Positions 39,530-48,386 of a stretch of DNA of 64,000 nucleotides are shown in pieces. Position numbers and translations under genes: made by a program. The notes beneath the pieces were generated by a model, which saw nothing but the letters and a program-made list of their open reading frames with translations, searched no databases and was not told where the DNA came from. This DNA comes from VRUE01 sp036376915 (GTDB lineage: Bacteria > Actinomycetota > Thermoleophilia > Solirubrobacterales > 70-9), in contig DASUZK010000102.1 of assembly GCA_036376915.1 (NCBI GenBank), forward strand, positions 1 to 64,000, written 5' to 3'. Each line of letters begins with the position of its first letter. Positions within the stretch are counted from its first letter, which is position 1.

Positions 39530-40204
39530 CTAGCTGATGACGGTCGCGGTCGACCAGTACCAGCAGGTGTTTTTGGCCTCGTCTGAGGCAAGGCCGACGA
39601 AGGCAGTGAAGCTCTGGCCGCTCGCGGCGGTCGCGCTGACACCGACGTCGCTGGCCGAGTCATAGAAGTAGGTGCCTTCTTTGCTGCCCCAGGAAGGGGA
39701 CTGCAGCTCCCGTTGAGCCTCCGGCGTGGCCGGACCGAGATCGGTGCTGCCGTCTTCCCAGCTGGTGAATACCGACCCGCTCGTGCTCGACTCGATGTAG
39801 GCGCGAGCCCTCAGTTCGTTGACGTTGTAGACCACGCATTTCACGACGATCTTGAACGGGCCATATTCGAAGGCGGTCGCCTGCTGGTCCTTGGCGACGG
39901 TCCCCTGCGACGACCTGACCTCGTCGGTGGTCGCCGAGTTCGGCACCGTGCCGAGGGTCGAGAGGTTGACCTTGGCACCCGTCACCGCGCCGTTCTTGAG
40001 CTTGGCCGTGGTGACCGCATTCTTCTTGATCTTCGCCGCGGTCACGGCGTTCTTCTTGAGCTTGGCGGTCGTGACCGAGTTGCTCTTCAGTTCGTTGCTG
40101 CCGATCTTCTTCGCGGCGACGGCGCTGGCGCCGCCGAGGACGAGGAAGACGGCGATCGACGACATCACGTTGGCGTACGTGAGCCGCTTGCGAGGCTTGG
40201 TCAA
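39530..40204 (-). CDS. Secreted NAVTTAKIK-repeat protein, paralog 1
   Basis: The 224-residue protein starts MTKPRKRLTYANVMSSIAVF, a signal or anchor region ending in VAAKKIG. It continues with 7- to 8-residue repeats (NSVTTAKLKK, NAVTAAKIKK, NAVTTAKLKN, GAVTGAKV; residues about 40-75) that should stack as a short beta-solenoid or stalk. A globular Cys-containing domain follows (residues 100-224). The N-terminal layout recurs in the next two genes. Probably exported; function unknown. Confidence 0.75.
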   Translation of the reverse strand: MTKPRKRLTYANVMSSIAVFLVLGGASAVAAKKIGSNELKSNSVTTAKLKKNAVTAAKIKKNAVTTAKLKNGAVTGAKVNLSTLGTVPNSATTDEVRSSQGTVAKDQQATAFEYGPFKIVVKCVVYNVNELRARAYIESSTSGSVFTSWEDGSTDLGPATPEAQRELQSPSWGSKEGTYFYDSASDVGVSATAASGQSFTAFVGLASDEAKNTCWYWSTATVIS

Positions 40205-40272
40205 GGGTCTCTCCTTGTATTTGGCTGGATAGAGCTCGGCCTGCCTTCGCGACGGCTGCTTCGAATCCTGCC

Positions 40273-40300
40273 GCCGACCGGCGACGCGTCACCGGTCGGC
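40273..40300. terminator. Hairpin downstream of NAVTTAKIK-repeat gene 2
   Basis: GCCGACCGG and CCGGTCGGC are perfect arms around GCGACGCGTCA. It lies 12 bp after the stop of the gene at 40312 (leftward). It has no T-run, so the terminator call is tentative. Confidence 0.4.
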
Positions 40301-40311
40301 CGAAGAGGTCC

Positions 40312-41019
40312 CTACTTGGCTCGGGTAACGGCGATCGCCGCCGAAACGGTCGAGCCTTCGGCGCATTTGGGGTCGCCGAAGAGCTTGAGGGAGATGGTCT
40401 GCGCGACTCCAGGGCTCGTCATCCCCAGCGGAGCGGTGGCGCCGGCCACCGGGCGCAGCCCGCTGGGGTCCTCGGGCGTCGGTTCGCCGGCGCTGACGAC
40501 GAGGAAGCCTTCGGCCATTTCGAACGCATCCCCGTTGACATAGGGCCTGACTTCAGGCGCGCAGGGTTCGGCCCCGGTCGCGGCGAGATCGCTCCCCCTC
40601 ACCTCGACGCTGAGGAAGTCGATCACGCCGGCCTGGGGCGTGAAGCTGGTCGTCCCGGTGAGGGGAATCGTCGCGGTCGTCGCGCTGTCCGCCGCGGTCG
40701 GGCCGCCGCTCGCCGTCGCGATCACGTTCGTGCCCGTCGCGATCTTGCCGAAGCCCACGGCCCCATCGGCGATCTTTGCCCCGTCGACCGAGCCATCCTT
40801 GATCTTCACGGTCGTGACCGCGTTCTTCTTGATCTTGCGGTTGGTCACCGCGTTCGCCTTGATCTTCAGCGTGGTGACGGCGTTGGCCTTCAGCTGGCGA
40901 GGGCCGACGCTGTGCCTGGGCACCTTCGCGGCGATCGCCGTGGCGCCGCCGAGGACGAGGACCAGGGCGAGGGTCGATGTCACGTTGGCGTACGTGAGCC
41001 GGTTGCGTATCCGCTTCAC
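40312..41019 (-). CDS. Secreted NAVTTAKIK-repeat protein, paralog 2
   Basis: The 235-residue protein starts at GTG 41019 with a strong Shine-Dalgarno (GGAGG) 5 bp upstream; the frame open to 41091 lacks one. It shares KRIRNRLTYANVTSTLALVL, then repeats NAVTTLKIKA, NAVTNRKIKK, NAVTTVKIKD, GSVDGAKIAD (residues about 40-80). The C-terminal domain (residues 105-235) is rich in Thr/Ala/Pro with two Cys and differs from paralog 1. Exported, unknown function. Confidence 0.75.
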   Translation of the reverse strand: MKRIRNRLTYANVTSTLALVLVLGGATAIAAKVPRHSVGPRQLKANAVTTLKIKANAVTNRKIKKNAVTTVKIKDGSVDGAKIADGAVGFGKIATGTNVIATASGGPTAADSATTATIPLTGTTSFTPQAGVIDFLSVEVRGSDLAATGAEPCAPEVRPYVNGDAFEMAEGFLVVSAGEPTPEDPSGLRPVAGATAPLGMTSPGVAQTISLKLFGDPKCAEGSTVSAAIAVTRAK

Positions 41020-41093
41020 GAGGCCTCCTTGGTGGCTAGGGAGCGAGTGTGGAGGCTCTAAGGATGGCAGGCGCGCTTGGTCGCCCGACAAGC

Positions 41094-41124
41094 AAAGAGG
41101 GCGGCCGAAATGGCCGCCCTCTTT
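41094..41124. terminator. Intrinsic terminator
   Basis: AAAGAGGGCGGCC and GGCCGCCCTCTTT form a perfect 13-bp stem around GAAAT, flanked by A and T runs, 18 bp after the stop of the gene at 41143 read leftward. It is ahead of the gene at 40312, so it separates the two transcripts. Confidence 0.85.
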
Positions 41125-41142
41125 GAGCCGGGTGGCCCGGGC

Positions 41143-41889
41143 CTAGAAGATGCAGGTAGCCACCGGCCGGTATTCGGCGGTCGACGCGCCACCGTCGTAG
41201 CTGACCTCGACGGTCGCCGAATCGGGATCGGTGCCGCGTTCGATCTCCGTGACACCTACGAAGTGCCGCTCGTTGTGGCCACCCCCAGCGGTCCAGTCGA
41301 CGGACACGCTGAGCAGATCCTCGCCGAAGCCACATTCCACTTTCGCCGAACCGATCGCGTAGGCGCCGTCATGAGCCGTCACATCGGTGATTGGGGTAAT
41401 CGGTCCGAAATGCTCGTGCACCAAGTCGAGCTCATCGGCTCCCACGACGCCCGAAGCGATCTCGGACGAGCCGACCGAGTCGGCCGCGATCTTCGGCGCC
41501 GTCACGGCGTCGGTGGCGAGCTTGGCGGTGGTAACGGCCGCATCGAGCAGCTTCACCGTCGTAACGGCTCCGTTGCCGAGCTTGATGGCCACCACCGAGC
41601 CGTCGGCGAGCTTGTCGCTCGTGACCGCGGCGTTGACGATCTTGCCCGTCACCACGGATCCGTCGGCGAGCTTGGCGGTGATGACCGCCCCGTCGGCGAT
41701 CTTGCCCGACGTGACGACACCGTCCTTGATTTTCGTTTCCGTCACGGCATTTTTCTTCAGCTGTTTGCTGCCGACGGTGTTTTTGCCAAGTTTGCCGGCG
41801 GCGAACGCAGCGCCACCGCCGATGACGAGGAAGATGGCGATCGACGACATCACGTTTGCGTACGTGAGCCGCTTGCGGATCTGCTTCAC
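41143..41889 (-). CDS. Secreted NAVTTAKIK-repeat protein, paralog 3
   Basis: The 248-residue protein starts with GTG 41889 after a strong Shine-Dalgarno (AAGGAGAT). KQIRKRLTYANVMSSIAIFL is followed by the longest repeat array of the trio, about 14 units from residue 40 to 145 (NAVTETKIKD, GVVTSGKIAD, GAVITAKLAD and so on), most with hydrophobic residues at fixed positions. A Cys-containing C-terminal domain of about 100 residues follows. The array length varies between paralogs, suggesting expansion by unit duplication. Confidence 0.75.
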   Translation of the reverse strand: MKQIRKRLTYANVMSSIAIFLVIGGGAAFAAGKLGKNTVGSKQLKKNAVTETKIKDGVVTSGKIADGAVITAKLADGSVVTGKIVNAAVTSDKLADGSVVAIKLGNGAVTTVKLLDAAVTTAKLATDAVTAPKIAADSVGSSEIASGVVGADELDLVHEHFGPITPITDVTAHDGAYAIGSAKVECGFGEDLLSVSVDWTAGGGHNERHFVGVTEIERGTDPDSATVEVSYDGGASTAEYRPVATCIF

Positions 41890-42010
41890 GGGATCTCCTT
41901 GAGTCGAGGGACGTTTGGGAAGGCCTCGGTCGAGGAACTCTCCCCGGCTATTGCAAAAGCGACCCTTTCAGGTCGGCGGCGAGGATGTCAAGCGGCCTGG
42001 ACGGCTGCGC

Positions 42011-43075
42011 TCAACCGCGCTGCTCGGCCTCGTCGGCCGCGTTCGCAAGGCGCTCGACGAGGCGGGCGAACTCTTCTATGCCGGGGTCGACCTTGCCGTA
42101 CTGGCCGGCCGCGTAGCGGGCGTAGACGCCCTCGAGGATGATCGCCAGCTTCCAGTAGCCGAGGGCGACGAAGAAGTCGAGCTGGGAGAGGTCGCGGCCG
42201 GAGCGCTCGGCGTAGCGCGCCTTCAGCTCCTCGCGGCTGGGGAAGCCCGGCGCCAGGCTCGCCGGCTGGCCAAGGGCGACCAGCTCGTCGCCCGGCTCGG
42301 GCCAGTAGACCATCAGCAGGCCGACGTCGGCGAGCGGGTCGCCGAGGGTGCAGAGCTCCCAATCGACCACCGCGGCGACCTCGCCGGTCGGGGCCAGGAT
42401 CATGTTGTCGAGCCGGTAGTCGCCGTGGACGATCGTCGCCGGACCCTGCTCGGGTATCCGCGCCGCGAGCCGCTCGTGAACCGCGTCGATCGCGTCCAGC
42501 TCGCGCGTCTTCGACTTCTCCCACTGGCCGTGCCAGCGGTGCAGCTGGCGGGCGACGTAGTCCTCCTTGCGGCCCAGGTCGCCGAGCCCGACCGCGTCGG
42601 GGTCGGCGGCGTGAATCTCGACCAGCGTGTCGACGACGCGCTCGCCGATCGCCCGCCGGTCGGCCTCCTCGGGGAAGGCGCTGGCCTCGGCCAGGCCGCG
42701 CAGGATCGGCCCCTCGACGAACTCCATCACGTAGAAGGGCGCGCCGTTGACGCTCTCGTCCTCGCAGAGGCCGGCGACCGGCGCCACCGGCACGGCGCTC
42801 GGCGCCAGGGCCGAGACGACCCTGTGCTCGCGGGCCATGTCGTGGGCCGAGCCGAGCCGCTTGCCCAGCGGCGGCCGCCGCAGCGCCCAGCGCCCGGCCG
42901 CGGTGTCGCGCACTCCGTAGGTCAGGTTCGAGTGGCCGCCCGAGATGCGCTCGAAGGAGAGCGGCGGCCGCACGCCCGGGACATGCTCGGCGAACCACGC
43001 TTCGACACCGGCCCTGTCGATGCCCTGCGGGGCCTCGGCGGTGCCGTCGGCCGTGCCTGTAGCCTCGTCGCCCAT
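42011..43075 (-). CDS. Phosphotransferase (APH) family protein
   Basis: The 354-residue protein starts at ATG 43075 (MGDEATGTAD). The kinase-like fold shows RISGGHSNLTYGVRD (nucleotide loop), FYVMEFVEGPILRG, the catalytic loop TIVHGDYRLDNMIL (about residues 217-230) and the metal site VVDWELCTLGDPLADVG. The same motifs occur in ACAD10/11-type APH domains often linked to acyl-CoA dehydrogenases; the dehydrogenase at 38213 supports a lipid-related role rather than antibiotic resistance. Substrate unproven. Confidence 0.82.
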   Translation of the reverse strand: MGDEATGTADGTAEAPQGIDRAGVEAWFAEHVPGVRPPLSFERISGGHSNLTYGVRDTAAGRWALRRPPLGKRLGSAHDMAREHRVVSALAPSAVPVAPVAGLCEDESVNGAPFYVMEFVEGPILRGLAEASAFPEEADRRAIGERVVDTLVEIHAADPDAVGLGDLGRKEDYVARQLHRWHGQWEKSKTRELDAIDAVHERLAARIPEQGPATIVHGDYRLDNMILAPTGEVAAVVDWELCTLGDPLADVGLLMVYWPEPGDELVALGQPASLAPGFPSREELKARYAERSGRDLSQLDFFVALGYWKLAIILEGVYARYAAGQYGKVDPGIEEFARLVERLANAADEAEQRG

Positions 43076-44381
43076 AGCCGCGCAAGCATATTCCCGACGC
43101 CGACTCCGCCTCAGCCCGTCGGTCGCCAACCGGCTGACGATCGGCTTCGCGATCGCATTCGCGGTGCTCACCGGCCTCGCGGTGATCGGCGTCGCCCGCT
43201 TCCTCCAGCAGCGCCAGGACTTCGAGGACGCCACCGCGCGCTCTTACCAGGTGGAGATCGCCGCTCGTAACCGGCTGGCCGAAGGGGCGCCCCGGGGCCC
43301 GGCCGCGGCGACGATCGTCGCTCAGAAACGAACCCGCCAGCAGCTGCGCGACGACATCGACGGCGAGACCCGCGACACGGCGCTGCTGGTCGGTGCCGGC
43401 CTGATCGCCGGCCTGACCGGGGCGGCGCTGCTCTTCGCCGGCCTGATCGCCTCGATGCGACGCCCGCTGGAGGAGCTGGTGGACGCCTCGGGGCGGCTCG
43501 CCGGTGGCGACCTGGAGGCACGGGTCAAGGTCGGCGGGCTGTCGGAGACGGCCGCACTCGGCGAAGCCTTCAACGAGATGGCCGCGGAGCTGCAGCGGCG
43601 GGCCGGCGAGCGCGACCAGCTGGAAACGATGAAGGACGAGTTCGTGCTCACCGCCTCGCACGAGCTGCGCAGCCCCCTCACCTCGGTGCAGGGCTTCGCC
43701 GAGCTGCTGATGCTGGAGCGCGACAAGCTCAGCCCCGCGCAGGCCGACACGGTCGAGATCATCCTCGACAACACCCGCCACCTGGTGCGACTGCTCAACG
43801 ACCTGCTCGACCTGGCACGCAGCGACGCGGGGCGCCTGACGATCAAGCCGTCGCCCACCGACGTCGCCTCGCTGGTCGAAGACGCGGTGCGTACGATGCG
43901 CAGCCAGACCGAAGCGCGGGAGCAGTCCCTGGGCCAGCGGATCGACCCCGGCCTACCCCAGGTCAGCGTCGACCGCGACCGGATCCGTCAGGTGCTGGTG
44001 AACCTGATCACCAACGCCCACGAGTACAGTCCCGACCGCGCGTCGATCGAGGTGACGGCCACCCGCCGGGACGGCGAGGTGGAGATGGCCGTCCGCGACG
44101 ACGGCCCCGGCATGGCAGAGGACCAGCTCGAGCACATATTCGATCGCTTCACGCGGGGCGACGCCGGCCTGACCCAACACGTCGGCGGCACCGGCCTCGG
44201 CCTGGCGATCTCCAAGTCGCTGGTCGAGCTGCACGGCGGCACGATCGAGGCCGAGTCGGTCGCGGGTCAGGGCTCCACCTTCCGCGTCCGCCTACCGGCA
44301 CTCCCTGATTCCACCGCCGACGGGGCGAAATCCGCCTCTATGGGACTGATTTCGTCCCGTCAGCAGGAGGAATCTCTATGA
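43053..44381 (+). CDS. Membrane sensor histidine kinase
   Basis: About 442 residues from GTG 43053, the last ordinary start ahead of the first helix; it overlaps the divergent gene by 23 bp, so the true start is uncertain. Order: first membrane helix (RLTIGFAIAFAVLTGLAVIG), periplasmic part of about 70 residues, second helix, HAMP linker, phospho-acceptor box FVLTASHELRSPLTSVQGF, then ATPase N, G1 and G2 boxes (NLITNAHEYS, DDGPGMAEDQ, GGTGLGLAIS). It overlaps the receiver gene by 4 bp, so the two form a pair. Confidence 0.88.
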   Translation: MPVASSPIAAQAYSRRRLRLSPSVANRLTIGFAIAFAVLTGLAVIGVARFLQQRQDFEDATARSYQVEIAARNRLAEGAPRGPAAATIVAQKRTRQQLRDDIDGETRDTALLVGAGLIAGLTGAALLFAGLIASMRRPLEELVDASGRLAGGDLEARVKVGGLSETAALGEAFNEMAAELQRRAGERDQLETMKDEFVLTASHELRSPLTSVQGFAELLMLERDKLSPAQADTVEIILDNTRHLVRLLNDLLDLARSDAGRLTIKPSPTDVASLVEDAVRTMRSQTEAREQSLGQRIDPGLPQVSVDRDRIRQVLVNLITNAHEYSPDRASIEVTATRRDGEVEMAVRDDGPGMAEDQLEHIFDRFTRGDAGLTQHVGGTGLGLAISKSLVELHGGTIEAESVAGQGSTFRVRLPALPDSTADGAKSASMGLISSRQQEESL

Positions 44382-44743
44382 CCCGGGTCCTGATCGCTGA
44401 TGACTCCGAGACGATCCTGCTGCTGCTTCGAACACGACTGGAGATGGAGGGCTACGAGGTCCTGACAGCTGCCGACGGCGTCGAGGTGATCGAAGCGCTG
44501 CGGGCCGCCGACCCCGCCCCGGACATCCTCCTGCTCGACGCGATGATGCCGCGAAAATCAGGCATCGACGCCCTGCGAGAGCTGCGCGCCGACGGAGTCG
44601 ATACCCCGGTCCTCATAGTCAGCGCCCACCAAGACCAGATGGACGCGGGTGCCGCGAACGACGTCGAGGTCAGCGGCTACGTGACCAAGCCGATCGACTT
44701 CGAGGCCCTCTTCGTCCGCATCGCCGAGCTGACGCAGACGTAG
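44378..44743 (+). CDS. Single-domain response regulator (receiver only)
   Basis: The 121-residue CheY-like receiver has the acidic pair in LIADDSE, phosphorylated Asp in ILLLDAMMP (about residue 54), Ser in LIVSAHQ and Lys in YVTKPIDF. There is no DNA-binding output domain, so it must act through protein contact or a phosphorelay. It is translationally coupled to the histidine kinase before it and convergent with the helicase gene, 7 bp away. Confidence 0.92.
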   Translation: MTRVLIADDSETILLLLRTRLEMEGYEVLTAADGVEVIEALRAADPAPDILLLDAMMPRKSGIDALRELRADGVDTPVLIVSAHQDQMDAGAANDVEVSGYVTKPIDFEALFVRIAELTQT

Positions 44744-44750
44744 CGGCTAC

Positions 44751-46226
44751 CTAATTCCGGGCTATCTCCAGCCGGATCTCTTTGCCTTTGAGCTTCGTCC
44801 CGTCGAGGAACTCCACGGTGCGCTCGGCCTTCTCGGGAGAAACGCGGACGAAGGAGAAGCGGTGCAGGACGCTGACGTCGTGGATCTCCTCGTCGGAGAG
44901 GACGGCGCCCTCGCGGAGGGCCCAGCGGAGGTCGTCCTCGGTGAGGCCGCTGCGCTCGCCGCGGTTGACGAAGAGCTTGACGGCACCGCCCGCCTCCTTC
45001 CCACGATCGTCGGCGCTCGGCTTGTCGGCTCCCTTTTCCTCGGGCTGCGGGGAAGCGGCCGGCTTGACCTCGCCGCGCTCGCGGCGGCGCGGGCGGGGCG
45101 CGTGCTCGAGTCGCTCCTCCGGCGTTTCCCACTCGCCGATCGTCGTCTTCACGTCGCGCTCGATGCGGCCGATCTCCTCTCGCTGGGCGGGGGTGACGAA
45201 GGTGATCGCGCGGCCGGTCCGCCCGACCCGGCCCGTGCGGCCGATCCGGTGGACGTAGACCTCTGAGGAAGCCGGGACATCGAAGTTGATCACATGGGTC
45301 ACGTGCTCGATATCGAGCCCACGGGCGGCGATGTCCGTGGCGACCAGCAGCCGCACCCGGTGGTCCTTGAAGGCGATCATCACGCCGTCGCGCGAGCCCT
45401 GGCTCATATCGCCGTGCAGGGCCTTCACGTCGAGCCCCTTGTCCTTCAGGGTCTTCTCCAGCCGCGAGGCGCCGATCTTGGTGCGGCAGAAGATGATCGC
45501 CTGCTCTGGCTCCTCCGCCCGCAGCAGCTCGACCAGCCGCGCCGCCTTCTCTTTGGCGCCGACCTCGACGTAGGCCTGGGCGATCGCGTCGACGGTCAGC
45601 GTCTTCGGCGTGATCCGGATCGTCGTCGGGTCGTACATGTAGCTCTCGGCGAGCCGCTTGATCGGCGGCGGCATCGTCGCCGAGAAGAGCGCCGTCTGAC
45701 GCCCGCTCGGGCACATCCGCAGGATCTTCTCGACGTCCTCGATGAAGCCGAGGTCGAGCATCTCGTCGGCCTCGTCGAGGACGACGTAGCGGGCCGCCGT
45801 GAGGACCAGCGAGCGGCGGCCCATCAGGTCCATCATCCGCCCCACGGTCGCCACGACGACGTGGGCGCCGGAGCGCAGCTGGGACTGCTGGGATTTGATC
45901 GGGGCGCCGCCGAAGACGGCGACGATCTCGACGTCGAGGTGCTCGGCGTAGGCGCGCAGCGCCTGCGTCACCTGGATGCAGAGCTCGCGCGTCGGCGTCA
46001 GCACGACCGCCTGCACCTCGTCGACGCCCGGGTCGACGTACTGCAGCAGCGGCAGCCCGAAGGCGGCGGTCTTGCCGGTGCCGGTCTGCGCCTGGCCGAT
46101 CACATCGTGGCCCGCAAGCAGCTCCGGGATCGCCTCCTCCTGGATCGGCGTCGGGTCCTCGAAGCCGAGCTCGTCGATGGCCTGCTGGATCTGCGGCGAG
46201 AGGCCGAGCTCTTTGAAGGCGGTCAT
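44751..46226 (-). CDS. DEAD-box RNA helicase (DeaD/CsdA-like)
   Basis: The 491-residue protein has ordered helicase motifs: Q motif (LGLSPQIQQAID region), AQTGTGKTAAFGLPLL (I), PTRELCIQ (Ia), VLDEADEMLD (II), FSATMP (III), ATDIAARGLDI (V) and HRIGRTGRVGRTGR (VI). A charged linker (about residues 380-415) leads to a DbpA-type RNA-binding domain (KLFVNRGERSGLTEDDLR, residues about 415-490). It likely remodels ribosomal or mRNA structure, often at low temperature. A nested hairpin sits just upstream of its start. Confidence 0.93.
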   Translation of the reverse strand: MTAFKELGLSPQIQQAIDELGFEDPTPIQEEAIPELLAGHDVIGQAQTGTGKTAAFGLPLLQYVDPGVDEVQAVVLTPTRELCIQVTQALRAYAEHLDVEIVAVFGGAPIKSQQSQLRSGAHVVVATVGRMMDLMGRRSLVLTAARYVVLDEADEMLDLGFIEDVEKILRMCPSGRQTALFSATMPPPIKRLAESYMYDPTTIRITPKTLTVDAIAQAYVEVGAKEKAARLVELLRAEEPEQAIIFCRTKIGASRLEKTLKDKGLDVKALHGDMSQGSRDGVMIAFKDHRVRLLVATDIAARGLDIEHVTHVINFDVPASSEVYVHRIGRTGRVGRTGRAITFVTPAQREEIGRIERDVKTTIGEWETPEERLEHAPRPRRRERGEVKPAASPQPEEKGADKPSADDRGKEAGGAVKLFVNRGERSGLTEDDLRWALREGAVLSDEEIHDVSVLHRFSFVRVSPEKAERTVEFLDGTKLKGKEIRLEIARN

Positions 46227-46239
46227 CGGCGACGCCTTT

Positions 46240-46275
46240 CCGACTTTGACCCACCCAGAGGTGGGTGAATGTCGG
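46240..46275. other. Nested hairpin upstream of the helicase gene
   Basis: CCGAC/GTCGG (46240-46275) encloses ACCCACC/GGTGGGT around CAGA. On the minus strand it ends about 14 nt before the helicase ATG and about 10 nt after the stop of the oxidoreductase gene. It may be a terminator for the latter or a leader structure regulating the helicase. Confidence 0.4.
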
Positions 46276-46284
46276 ATGCGCGGC

Positions 46285-47244
46285 TCATCGGCTCGGGTCC
46301 AGGAGGAGCTTGCCGGAGGTGCGGCGCGCGATCAGGTCTTCGTGGGCGCGGGCGGCCTCCGAGAGCGGGTAGACGTCGCCGACCGTGACCTCGAGCTCGC
46401 CATCGGCGACCGCGCCGAGCAGCTCGCCGATCATCGGCGCGACCAGCTCGCGGCGAGCCAGGAGGTGGACGAGCCAGAAGCCGATAACCGACTTGGACCC
46501 GCGCAGCAGCGCCGCGGTGGAGACCTCGCGCTGTTCTCGCGAAGCGATCCCGAAGACGACCATCCGCCCCATCGGGGCGAGGATGCCGAGCTCGGCGTCG
46601 AAGGCGTCGCCGCCGCTCATGTGCAGGACCGCGTCGACCCGCTCGCCGCCGTTGGCCTCGCGGATCGCCGCGCCGAGGTCCTCCGAGCGCGAGTCGACCG
46701 TGGCATCGGCGCCGAGCCGCTCGACCAGCGCCCGCTTCTCATCGCTGGAGGCGAGGCCGATCACCTTCGCCCCGGCTCGCTTGCCGAGCTGCACGGCGAG
46801 GCTGCCGGTGCCCCCGGCCGCGGCCTCGACCACCAGAGTCTCCCCCGGCTCGACCCGAGCGCAGCGCTTCACCAGCGCAACCGCGGTAAGTCCCTGCAGC
46901 AGCATTGCCGCCGCCTGGTCGTCGTCGACCTCGTCGGGCACGGGAATCAGCAGCGCCTCGGGCACGGCCACCTTCTCCGCGTAGCCGCCGCTGCCCAGCA
47001 GCGCCGCCACCCGCCGGCCGTCGGCCGTCCGCCCACTGACCTCGGCCCCCGGAATCAGCGGCAGCGATTGCTCAGCCAGGTAGTCGTTGCGGGTCGCATG
47101 GGTATCCGCAAAGTTGATCCCGCTCCGCGCAACCTCGACAACGACCATCCCATCCCCAGCTTCAGGATCTTCAACGTCGACGAGCCGAAGCTTCTCCGGC
47201 CCCCCGAACTCTTCTATCCGAACCGCCTTCACGGCGCCGAGCAT
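46285..47244 (-). CDS. Quinone oxidoreductase-like zinc-less alcohol dehydrogenase family protein
   Basis: The 319-residue MDR-superfamily protein has an N-terminal GroES-like domain (EEFGGPEKLRLVDVEDPEAG, SGINFADTHATRNDYL, LPLIPGAEVSGR) and a Rossmann domain with AAAGGTGSLAVQLGKRAGAK (about residues 140-160). No zinc ligands are visible, fitting the quinone oxidoreductase branch (NADPH-dependent). It is divergent from the PfkB gene; a PAL-A element fills the shared control region. Confidence 0.85.
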   Translation of the reverse strand: MLGAVKAVRIEEFGGPEKLRLVDVEDPEAGDGMVVVEVARSGINFADTHATRNDYLAEQSLPLIPGAEVSGRTADGRRVAALLGSGGYAEKVAVPEALLIPVPDEVDDDQAAAMLLQGLTAVALVKRCARVEPGETLVVEAAAGGTGSLAVQLGKRAGAKVIGLASSDEKRALVERLGADATVDSRSEDLGAAIREANGGERVDAVLHMSGGDAFDAELGILAPMGRMVVFGIASREQREVSTAALLRGSKSVIGFWLVHLLARRELVAPMIGELLGAVADGELEVTVGDVYPLSEAARAHEDLIARRTSGKLLLDPSR

Positions 47245-47267
47245 ATTCGTCAGCCGCCACCGCAGCT

Positions 47268-47352
47268 CGCGCGGGTGGCATGGGGGAGGGGGGTCGAGGA
47301 CGGACCGTGGCCCGCCCGCAGCGCCCCCCTCCCCCGTGACAGGACCCGCGCG
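47268..47352 (-). repeat. PAL-A palindrome in a divergent promoter region
   Basis: The ends are CGCGCGGGTGGCATG and GTGACAGGACCCGCGCG. Arms GGGGGAGGGGGG and CCCCCCTCCCCC pair. The GTCGAGGACGG box is shared with the nuoD copy. It lies between the oxidoreductase start (47244) and PfkB start (47373), so it sits in the 5' region of at least one transcript. Confidence 0.85.
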
Positions 47353-47372
47353 CCGCTAACCTCCGCCGCCGA

Positions 47373-48299
<927 letters not shown>

Positions 48300-48386
48300 C
48301 GCCATTCAGTTCTCCGGAACGCAACAGGCGGGAAAGCCCGAGCTGCGATACTGGCCGCTCCAGTTGAAACGGCTCGAGGAGGGGTG

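Noticed and set aside
42011..43075. Aminoglycoside resistance gene
   Set aside because: The kinase motifs fit the broad APH family, but the details and lipid-gene neighbours fit ACAD10/11-type phosphotransferases better; resistance is not supported.
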